49,121 nt of DNA from Circinella umbellata. Taxonomy: Eukaryota; Mucoromycota; Mucoromycetes; Mucorales; Lichtheimiaceae. How positions within the stretch are numbered: the stretch's first letter is position 1; each line of letters begins with the position of its first letter. The notes beneath the pieces are model-generated. The model was not told the DNA's origin. It worked only from the letters and a program-made list of their open reading frames with translations, and made no database searches. A program made the translations under genes and the position numbers. Positions 38,762 through 49,121 of the stretch are shown here, piece after piece. The DNA lies in the NCBI GenBank assembly GCA_025093555.1, contig JAIWNF010000122.1, forward strand, positions 1-49,121, in the 5' to 3' direction.

Positions 38762-38873
38762 ACCACATGGGCTACAAGAATTCAAAGGCAGACCACATGC
38801 GCTACAGGTATTTTAGTAACCTGTAGCCCATCTCGTCTACCACCTCGTCCAATTTTTTGTAGCCCACCTCATC
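38762..38873. repeat. Nested palindrome, MITE-like
   Basis: Outer arms 38762-38782 (ACCACATGGGCTACAAGAAT) and 38851-38872 (inverted), and inner arms 38791-38810 and 38817-38837, all carry ATGGGCTACA or ATGCGCTACA or its complement, so the 112-base segment folds into a long stem around a TTTTAG loop. No target-site duplication is evident. Confidence 0.6.
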
Positions 38874-39206
38874 TAATTTTTTTTTATTATCTACTACTCG
38901 ACCCTTTTTTCTCATTTTTTCTGTAATAATATAGATATATTGAGGAAGGCTATAATTTTAATATAAACCGTTCAATACTTGATAATAATAATAATAATAC
39001 GTCAAATATAAATATTAATGATACTATTCAAGTGTTTGTTGTTATGACAAAAAGCTTCATAAAATAAAATGATATAAATTATATGAATAAAATAGTATAA
39101 AGGTTATAATAGACCAAATAATTATAAATAATGGTATATGGCAGTTCTTGTATTCAGGAATTTTACGTCTGAATCCATGAAAAGGAAAAAGTCTTAATAA
39201 ACTTTT

Positions 39207-40007
39207 ACAGTGAGTATTCGCTAAACCGGTACTCGTTAACCGGTATTTCGCTAAACCGGTAGTATCTCTCAATTATTTTTTATATACTTAGTAAAATACC
39301 GGTAATTCGCTAAACAGGTATCCGGTGAACTTTCCTAAATATTTACCGGGTTTATAATAGTATTATTTATCTTATATAATTTGATATTAGTCTTTTTAAT
39401 GGTAAAATCAGTAATACAGGCTTCCTTTAATCTCATCCCAGCTCTTCCTTTTGTTTTCAGTTGGCTACTTTGTTTTCATAGCAATTAAAAATACATAAAT
39501 TATTCTTGTCGTCAAGAGAAAGTTTCTCAACATCTTAAGCTTGTTGATAACAGTGTCTCTTTTTCGCCAACTTCACATAGATGCTTTTCTCTTTTTCTCA
39601 TCTGCATACATATGTACTTCTTTTCATCTTTGTCATGCACTTGTTCATTACCATTGCATATGTAATTATGTTGTTGATACAATTCGTTTTTACTCGTTTA
39701 TTCGACTGCTAACCAAGGTTCATATTAAACACACTTTGTTGTAAATTCATTATTAATCCAGTCTCTGGTTAATTATTACTATTTGGTGTATACACCAGTG
39801 TCATTTTTATTACTAAAAGATTAGCTCAAGTAAATAGCAAAGCTACATTATATGAACTATCATTTATTTAGCTTATCCCTACAGCTTAATTTAATTATAG
39901 TTATTTTTCCAGTATATTCTACATATTAGTACCAGCTGCGTTTCAATTCGCTAAACCGGTACAAATCCTCACATATATCGAGTACCGGTTTAGCGAATAC
40001 TCACTGT
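39207..40007. mobile_element. 801-bp TA-flanked inverted-repeat element (MITE)
   Basis: The left end CAGTGAGTATTCGCTAAACC continues perfectly into CGGTACTCG (39207-39235) and is matched by its exact reverse complement at 39979-40007. Both ends are preceded by TA as in Tc1/mariner/pogo insertions; the identity extends five more bases (CTTTTA and TAAAAG), which may be part of the repeat or chance. Sub-terminal copies of TTCGCTAAACCGGTA recur at about 39247, 39308 and 39946. No transposase frame is inside, so it is non-autonomous. The CAGT...TCGCTAAA ends resemble pogo-type termini. Confidence 0.8.
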
Positions 40008-40367
40008 AAAAGGGAAATCAACTAAAGATTTATTTATGAAGATACAGTATTTAATCAAAGACAACAAATAAAATTAAGTAAAATAGAACTTAAAAAATGA
40101 GGAGGATTTATATTGATTACCAATGATAAAAGCATATGATAATAAAAGGAAACAATAATAATATTGTGTATAATAATAATAATAAACAATAATACTACTA
40201 GTACGTAGTGTTATGTGAAGAAAAGAGAAAAAAGGAATATCTTTAGATACTGTATAATAAGATAAAGATGCAAATACAGTGAAAAGTAAATAAAATTCAG
40301 AAAAAAAAGAAAGAGGAGACAGAGATAAAGAAGAGATATGTATAGACTATAGTGATCATCACACTAT
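40008..40367. other. 3' flank of the MULE gene
   Basis: AT-rich with AAT runs; no exon. I looked here for a partner of the repeats at 45087-45259 and found none. Confidence 0.5.
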
Positions 40368-41185
40368 TTAATCATCATAGTCTTCTTCTACAGGATCCGG
40401 ATAGAGGTGAAAACCATATTCATGGCTGCTCATCAAAATGTTGAGTGCATCCTTATATGATGGAATGCTTAAATCTTCTTGGATTAAAAAAATGCTGCAC
40501 TCCGGTACAAGGATGGTCTGAATAAATGTTAATTCATCCAACGGGTGTGTATCGCTTCTTGTAATTCTTGATTTATAAAGCAACTCATGTTGTAAAACAC
40601 TTACTATGATCGCTTCCCCTCTTACGCCATAATATCCACTCTATAATATGAGACAGGTAGTATACTATTAGTATAATTATATCCCTAAATCGGGAAAGAA
40701 AGCAAACAGTTAATAATATAATTACCGTATAAAACTCCACACGAGACATTCTTGCAAATAAAGATCTTTTTATGACTCTTTGATTTTTTTGCACAAAATC
40801 TTCTTCATGCACACGAAACGAACTATCCAATAAGCCTTTGCCAATTTAACCAATGTGTCGAGATGTGATACGACTCGGCCAGGAAGTGACTTAAAGTTTA
40901 TCTCGGTAGGATAACCTTTTTTGATACCTTCTTGTTTATATATGAGTTCAATCTTATGGAAACGACAAAATTCCAGTTGTTCTTCAAAGGCCACTTTTCT
41001 TTCAGGAGTTCTTTCACGAAGTGTTCGACGGGAAGTAGAACCTTGTTTGATTTTCTTTTCTCTATTTTTTCGATGGGTTTCTTTAAATTACTCGTTCTTT
41101 AGAATGTATTGATCATACATATTTTTAATGGAGTTTGGTATAGGGTCACCAAGTGATGTTCCACAATATGGACATGCATTTATAG
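40368..41185 (-). other. Zinc ribbon plus RTC4-like domain of the MULE gene
   Basis: The exon from 41185 starts INACPYCGTSLGDPIP, a two-Cys knuckle common at the front of RTC4-like proteins. A TAA at 41088 interrupts it; in the same frame the reading continues to EEQLEFCRFHKIEL, KKGYPTEINFKSLPGRVVSH, then shifts frame near 40840 to GLLDSSFRVHEEDFVQ. The last exon (40640-40368) has SGYYGVRGEAII, FIQTILVPECSIFLIQEDL and HEYGFHLYPDP. These are the ordered hallmarks of the RTC4-like domain, named after yeast Rtc4 (linked genetically to telomere capping); its molecular function is unknown. Confidence 0.72.
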
Positions 41186-41292
41186 CTATTGATATTTGGA
41201 GCAATTCATTATAAATTAGAAAAAAAAATTTAAAATAATTATTTTTTTGGTTATTTTTCTATTTTAATATTATTAATTATAGTATAATATAC

Positions 41293-42012
41293 CTTCTGGT
41301 TCTAGCTTAATAGCATCGGCTGCTGCAAGTAATTTGTTTAATTCTTGTAATTTATCTTTTTTCATTTGTGGTTTTCCACCATCACCGTCTACTGTAATCG
41401 GAATTTTTCTAGTTCCATTGGAAGTGTTTTGAACTATAGGATACTTTTTTCTATGGATATACTTCCATCCATTCTTATAACGTTTTGGATCCCTACCGCG
41501 AGATTCCCAGATAGCCAAAGATTTGGGCGAAACAGGAGGCCAAGTCATCCTTGGAAATCTTTTTGTTCTAATGGTTTGAAAGTGGTTTCCATGAACGAAA
41601 TATATTATTTCAGGTAGTGGCTGTCCAGCAGGTATGTCATATGGTAGGTATAATGCTGATTCATGGATTGAATCGGAATAACTGGCTAGAGGTAAATTGA
41701 AAGTATTTGCTGCAACTTGTATATCAAAAGCTAGATCAAACCAGTATTCCTTGCGGCAAGCAGAACGAGTTCGTAATTGTGGTGCAACACCATATGCCAT
41801 TCTTTCAAGTAGTTCGTCATATAAAGCACGATGTCCAATACAAATATAATCAGTGCAGATATCTCGATTATCTTTGACATATGAATACATCTTTTCTTTA
41901 ACATCCAAGTACTTTTCTTGATCTTTATATACAATATATGCCAAAGTCCTAAAGCCACACCAACCATCATCCACAATTTTGATTTCTTCTATTGTGTTTT
42001 CTGCTGGGATGT
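41293..42012 (-). other. OTU-type cysteine protease exon of the MULE gene
   Basis: This 720-base exon is spliced in phase to the basic linker upstream and to the zinc ribbon downstream. The catalytic Cys lies in VDDGWCGFRTLAYIVY, the OTU D-G-x-C-x-F-R box with Trp in the variable position. The catalytic His lies in IIYFVHGNHFQTIRTKRF. The spacing of about 150 residues fits OTU deubiquitinases. Its role in a transposon is unknown; it could protect the transposase or act on host ubiquitin. The exon itself is intact. Confidence 0.8.
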
Positions 42013-45000
42013 CTGTATGTATAATTCTATATACGTTTGAAATATAGTTATACCGTGTACATTATTTGTTAGTTGTCAATGATTATATTTATATCTTGAA
42101 TAGTTATTTACATACTTTTTCTCCTTCTTTTTTTAGATGGATCGTCATCCACACTTTTTTCAATGTTTTTGAATCGTTTATTACGATGGGGGACCAAAGG
42201 CACGTTCGAGGGAGATAGTTGCTTCTTATTTTCTTTCAATTTCTTAGCTTCTTTTTTGTCTTTCACCTTCTGTTTTTCTTTTGCTTCTTTTTCTGACTTT
42301 TCCCAACTTGATGGGATTCTTGAACCAATCGATTTTTTTGGTGGACGTCCTTTGGTTTTTACTGACTTGGGTAAAGCAAGGTTTTCAATAGGAATAGGGG
42401 AAAATTTCTTTAAGGCAGAATCAATGGCTCCAATTAAGTCTTGACGTTGTTGATTATTTTGACATGAAATATATGCTGAAGTAATTTTTTCCTTCATTTC
42501 TTGATACATGTTAAGGGTCTGCAAGTCATCATTAGTTTCAATTTCTATCTTATCTTCAGTGGCTGTTTTACCATACGACTTTTTCGAAGTGTTGTCTAAT
42601 TATAATATATTAATAAAAGCATACATAAAATCAGATTAGATTGTTTATCTATTTTCTATTTTTTACAGCCATACATAAATATTAAATATGTATTTGTAAT
42701 AAATACGTATGATATTTTTTACCTGTTGGTGGAACTAACCACCATCTTTTATTGTACAACTCTGGATACAAGGGCGCGCTATTAAATTGATACAACATGT
42801 GACGACATGGCAGATTATAATTCGTCTTGGCCTTGCAAAATATATCACATTCTATTGTGTCCTCATTTATGTATCGAGCAGCTTGAATTTCTTTCACTGT
42901 CATGTAAATTGCAAAATTACATATAATACCACGTAGTAGTGCTATTTGGTTCTTGAGACGGTTGTCATTTGGCGTGGCTCTGTCTTGAATAACCCATTCA
43001 AGCAGTTCTTCTCGGTTTTGTTGTAAGCCTTCTTTCCAATTCTATAAGTAGTAATATAAGTAGTATATAACTACTATAATATTTTAAAGTCCCACCAATT
43101 ATTATTTTCTTATTTTATATTATATACTTACAGCTGTGTCAAGATATTCATGTATACTTTGGAACGTATGTAGCATACATCCAGGACGTTCAATTATTTT
43201 TTTCAGATTTGCATGGAAGCTTTCTACTCTTTGTGAGGATCTTGCACCCAAGTGAACGTAAGATTCTATCCAAGGACCAGCCCAGCGCTCTTTATATAAT
43301 AGCATTCTATAAAAATGTTAAGTAATAATTTAGAATTCGTGAGTTTAATCAACCTTATCATTGTGTTGTATAAAGAATATATTGTATTTTTTACTTACTC
43401 TTCAAGATATGCAATGATATCATTCGCCCCCGCTGCATTATCACTGCAAGCCTTTGTTACTTTATCTTTATACTCCTTGATTGCATTATTAAATTGACCT
43501 ATTGTCCTTGACCAAAGCAAATTATCAACTGTTTCATTAATTTCATCATACTTCTCTTTCAACTCTTCTTTGTCGATATGTTTGGACACCTTTTCGCAAA
43601 AATTTTTCTTAATATGCCATACACACAAAATACGAGGAACATTGGGAAAATGTGTACGAAGAGCAATATCCAAAGAACTGTCATTATCGGTTACCAATAA
43701 CCTTGGTGAAGATCCACACTCAGGAGTCCAAATAGTTTTCACCAGTTGTTCAATGACCCAGTTGTATGATATCGCTTTTTCGTCTGACATCACAGCACTA
43801 CCAATATAATACGAACGTAACTTATCACTTTGAAAGTTATCTGCACCCAAGTTGCTAACACCAACTATATTGAGTAGAGGCATCATGTTTCGGTTGCTAC
43901 AGTATGTACAATCGATCACAATAACGTCAGGAAATCGCCGTGCCTTTTCAATACATGTCCCATGAGTAGCAAAAATTGATTTGATAATCTTTCGTGTGCT
44001 GTCAGTATCATAGCGAGAGATATATCCAGTTTGTTGCAAAAAAGTCATAATTAAATCCATTTCTTGATAATTGCCCCGTTTGTTTTCATTAGCACGAATT
44101 TTTTGTCCAAGATTATATAGATCTTTTGGCACAACATTGTAAAAACTTGTAAGTATTGATTGTTGAGTTGGTGTCATCGGTTCAGTAATGTATGTTGGTC
44201 TAATAGTAGGAGTGGGTGGGAAAGATGGTACTGGCAGTTATATATTGAGAGATTGAGGGTTAGGTGTTGCTACTACTGGTGATGGTAAATTTATGCGTTC
44301 CTGCTTCATTATTTGTCGTGGTGAAATTCCTGCTTCCAACTGATTAACAATGTTTTGACGTTCTTGTGCATCTTTTACTCGGTGTTCATGGTATACCAGC
44401 GGCATAGTGCTCATACCATGACTATGCTCAGGGATTTCATGTAACTTCGTTGTAAATTTCCACTTGAAGTTGTTGGCCTTTGTGGACGAGATAATAATTT
44501 TCCATGTACAATTACTCTTTCTTGATGTGCGATTTGGAAACTTTTTAGTCAAACCATTCTTATCTTGATATGTTCTATGTACAATATCAGCTTTTCTGGT
44601 AGCATCTATAAAAAGTAAAAATTTCAGTTTAATAGGTGTAAAAATTATTTTTCTTTTACTAAATAAAAATGTATATATCTTCTTCAAGTTACTATATCTT
44701 TTCTTATTACCATTCTTATTATTATAATTTTGCTTTGATCCTGTATGACAACATTCAAAAATACAAGCGCGCTGGTTACTGTGGCGTTTAATAATAGCAA
44801 ATCCTTGTTGACGTGCATAATCTTGAACGTCATCATATGCTTCGTTCACGTTGTGATAGTCTGTCTTGTTTAAGATCTCTTCAAGAGTTTTGTTGATGGC
44901 TGTATCGTATTTATGTTTGGTGGATAAGATCTTTATAGTAAATAGGAAAATATAAAGTGAAATTGAGAAAAATAATATAGTTATAAAAAAATCTTTGAAA

Positions 45001-45086
45001 GATATTGATTTCTTTGTTTATTCGCGACGGGGTATTTATATGTTTTTTGAACGATTATTATTATGTAGATAATAATCATCTCACTG

Positions 45087-45259
45087 TAATATTGCTGCGA
45101 CTTTGGCAATAACTAGGATAATAAAAAGTGTGATCATAACGCATATAGACAACGATGCTAATATTGCTGCTAGCTTTGTCAATAATTGTTATCATAATCA
45201 TGCATATGTTAGTATTACTGTGGGCTTTGCCAATTATCGTTATCATAATCATGCATATG
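45087..45259. repeat. Degenerate tandem repeats beside the MULE gene
   Basis: Three related units begin TAATATTGCTGC (45087), TAATATTGCTGC (45159) and TAGTATTACTGT (45210), each followed by a CTTTGNCAAT core. The last two share an identical GTTATCATAATCATGCATAT at 45188 and 45239. The array lies between the 5' end of the transposase gene and the start of duplication copy 2, where sub-terminal transposase-binding repeats would be expected; that role is inference. Confidence 0.6.
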
Positions 45260-45292
45260 AATAATGATAATAGTTAACACTATATATACATA

Positions 45293-45640
45293 ATGGATAA
45301 AGGTCAACAACAATATCAATATCCTCCTCCACCTAATCCAAGTTATTATCCTCCTCCACAAAACCAAGGTTATTACCCTCCTCCTCAACAAACACCGCAG
45401 CAACAATATTATCAACCGCAACCACCACCACAACAAGTCTATGTCCAACAACCACAACAAGATCGTGGTAGTGATGGAATGTGTTTAGGATGGTAAAGAT
45501 AATTGAATGAAATATTCTCTTTAATTTAAAAGATATATATATATATATATAGTACTAACGGAAAATTAATAATTACACTTTCATATTTAAATAGTTTGGC
45601 CGCATGTTGTCTCTGCTGTACCTTGGATGCATTATTTTAA
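45293..45640 (+). CDS. CYSTM cysteine-rich tail-anchored protein, copy 2
   Basis: Exons 45293-45492 and 45595-45640. I see no difference from the 32107-32452 coding exons, so it encodes the same 81 residues including the CLAACCLCCTL module. Only 28 bases of the original 5' flank were copied; upstream there is now the tandem repeat array and then the divergently oriented transposase gene. The TATA-like element and pyrimidine tract of copy 1 are missing, so expression may be lost or altered. Identity could mean a recent duplication or selection. Confidence 0.75.
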
Positions 45641-46230
45641 TAACGAAAAGAAAAACCAACAACTACTCCATTCAAAAATATAATTTAAAATGATCTTTTT
45701 TTTTTTTTCGCCGACCAAGTACAATAATATCATCCATTCACTGTTTTTTACATTTAACAAATATATATTCAGCCAATTACTTCTTCTATTATTATTACTA
45801 TTAATTTTCTCCTTATATCTCTCATTCATTCATTCATTTTTATTTTATTTTCTCCCTAATGAAATTTAACCACAACAAAACAATAATAAAAAAAGGCATT
45901 CATGAAAAAAAAAAAATTAGTTTATGCTTGTGGAACCAGAAAAAAAAACAATAAGATTTTTTTTTTTTTTGCCCTTTACAGCTTCTATTGTTCATTACCT
46001 TTATCATTTGACTTAAACAATAAAATGCTCGAACAAACAATGAATGGAAACATGGCAAAGTGAGCCTTTTTAACTGAATGAGCAAAAAAGAAAAAAAAAA
46101 AAAAAAAGGAGAGAAAGATTTCAGGGCAAAGCAAAACAAATGTATTTTGAAGTATGAATCTCGGTAATTAATCAGAAAAGGCGTTAAACTCATTTCAGCT
46201 ACTTTTACCTAAAAAGAACGGCTAAAGTGA

Positions 46231-46862
46231 ATGAGGCAGCGAAAGCCAATAAAAAAAGATTATGACGTTTGGATTTACCCAATCACCTTTGACTATGACG
46301 TGTTGCTGAGATTTAAACAGGTAAGCATAAAGCATAAGAGAGAAAAAAGTTCATACATTACGTATTACTTTATTAGCGTCAATATTAAAAAAAAGTTATC
46401 GGTGTCATGGATTGGTTCAATAGTGTCACAATGGAATATAACTCCAATAATAAAAAGACGTGAAAGAGAAAACAAAAAGAAGAAATACTAATGCCAGGAG
46501 AAAATATAATGGAGAGTTCATGATTGCGTGTGTGGAGATGAAAATTCTACTTATGCTACTGCTACCAAGAACATTGTTAACAATCGGACCATTAATAATG
46601 AATCTACCATTAGTCGAACTACTGCCATTGAATCCAGTGCTATGGAATCGAGTTTATTTGAAGTGATAAGTACGTCTTCGAAAGTGTTAACTGTAGCTGC
46701 AATAGAATTTAGTATTAACAGATCCAAATTCTATTATAGCACTACAAACATTTACAGATAGCAGCAGCAGCAGAAGAAGCAATAATAATCTCCTTGAAGA
46801 CGTTCAAAATACATGTATCATTTGTGACACCTTGGAGCGTAAAGGGTCGAACAAGAATGTCT
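46231..46862 (+). pseudogene. Exon-like remnants in the copy-2-only insertion
   Basis: Within the 861 bases absent from copy 1, an ATG at 46231 opens an exon-like frame containing KKDYDVWIYPITFDYDVLL that ends at CAG|GTAAGC (46320). Further on, a frame around 46510-46750 is Ser/Thr/Asn-rich (DENSTYATATKNIVNN). A third reads SSSSRRSNNNLLEDVQNTC then IICDTLERKGSNKNV to a TAG near 46862. Junctions between them are not convincing. They may be 5' exons of the orphan gene lost from copy 1, or pieces of an inserted gene. I do not recognise the family. Confidence 0.35.
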
Positions 46863-47363
46863 AGTTACTTCAACAATATAATTTGGTCAAATATTATATT
46901 TACAGTAAGTATGGCAAATAGCTGGTTATTATTATCATTTTATTTTTTTAATAGCTATAAATTTCAACCCATATATAAAATACAATTAATCATTTTACAA
47001 TAGAATAATCTCGCTACTAGGGTCATTTCCTAATTGAGAACAATTAATTTTCTTTGCCTCATACATTGTTATCCGGGCCCCCATTATCACTTCTTTCTGG
47101 CGGTTACTTTCTTCAGCTCACTTTTATGCACGACAATTTTCTAAAAAGAATTGAAGGTACCATTGCTTCTTTTTTTTTTTTTTGACGCCACATAAATGCT
47201 CACGCAGCATATTGATCTTATTTATTATTTTGAATTACCCGACGTGTTACTTCTTGCCTGAACTTAAAGTTATAAATGTCCATCAAATACGAAGCTGGTA
47301 AATCGATATATTGAAGTGGTGATCAAACACGCGTTACTTTTGATTACGAAATTAACTATATAA

Positions 47364-49020
<1,657 letters not shown>

Positions 49021-49121
49021 CATGAACTTTCATTTTCAATTCAATTCTATAATTATCTCCTGCTTTCCTTTTTTTTACTTTTTTTTTCTTGCAAATAATA
49101 ATGTTAAGTTGGCATAACTTA

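Larger units (their letters stand above)
40368..44930 (-). pseudogene. MULE transposase-OTU protease-RTC4-like composite gene, broken
   Basis: Exons (minus): about 44930-44711, 44605-43399, 43306-43132, 43041-42723, 42595-42116, 42012-41293, 41185-40726, 40640-40368; every junction is phase-compatible. The order is FAR1-like finger (GFAIIKRHSNQRACIFECCH, then NCTWKIII and HEIPEHSH); MULE transposase with DDE residues in DVIVIDCTYC, LLVTDNDSS (then ILCVWHIKKNF) and SQRVESFHANLKK; SWIM-like CDIFCKAKTNYNLPCRHML; basic linker; OTU; zinc ribbon; RTC4-like. Defects: TAA at 44238-44240, TAA at 41088-41090 and a one-base frameshift near 40840. The 5' start is unresolved: the frame is open to about 44930 without an ATG. 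Known biology: MULE transposases cut and paste Mutator-like elements. Terminal inverted repeats and target duplications were not found. Confidence 0.8.

Noticed and set aside
44232..44278. A 46-base intron removing the first TAA of the transposase gene
   Set aside because: Possible GT and CAG ends exist, but the join would shift the downstream transposase frame.
40271..45088. TACAGTGA and TCACTGTA as termini of the MULE
   Set aside because: Similarity ends after eight bases; probably chance.

Overview
The window is AT-rich nuclear DNA from a eukaryote with many short spliceosomal introns (GTAAGT-like donors, TAG/CAG acceptors, many carrying (TA)n tracts). The gene set is an ACS-family MFS transporter pair, a PTC7-type mitochondrial PP2C, a HERP-like UBL membrane protein, CYSTM proteins, and a MULE transposase joined to an OTU protease and an RTC4-like domain. 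This suggests an early-diverging fungus, most likely Mucoromycota (Mucorales-like). That placement is inference from gene content and intron style.

Layout. 0-8.2 kb is a graveyard of gene fragments: an unknown fragment, a SWIM/RING-type fragment, an F-box/LRR-like remnant and an acidic-tailed remnant. Inside it lies a 3.1-kb segment (3671-6770) bounded by about 110-bp inverted repeats with TA at both ends; it holds a four-exon gene and a 66-bp minisatellite. 8.2-12.0 kb holds no gene I can support. 12.0-21.7 kb carries two paralogous MFS transporter genes on the minus strand, separated by 5 kb of empty DNA, with matching exon lengths but three non-shared introns. 21.7-26.4 kb is empty. 26.4-30.3 kb holds a convergent pair: a PTC7-like phosphatase (+) and a HERP-like protein (-).

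32.1-35.7 kb carries a CYSTM gene and a five-exon gene of an orphan family. This block is repeated in direct orientation at 45.3-49.1 kb, running off the window end. The first copy is intact. In the second, the CYSTM coding exons are unchanged but the orphan gene is wrecked: frameshift, 472-bp deletion, and a TCA repeat grown from about 5 to about 48 units. Between the copies lie direct repeats, a nested palindrome, an 800-bp TA-bounded MITE-like element, and a 4.6-kb gene (40.4-44.9 kb, minus). That gene reads, exon by exon, FAR1-like zinc finger, MULE transposase, SWIM-like finger, basic linker, OTU-type cysteine protease, zinc ribbon and RTC4-like domain. It is broken by two in-frame TAA codons and one frameshift. 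The second copy of the duplicated block starts a few bases beyond degenerate tandem repeats flanking this transposon gene, so the element may have been involved in the duplication.

The most notable item is the MULE-OTU-RTC4 composite gene, followed by the duplication that brackets it and the 3.1-kb inverted-repeat element with cargo. No tRNA, rRNA, CRISPR or organellar sequence was found that I could support.
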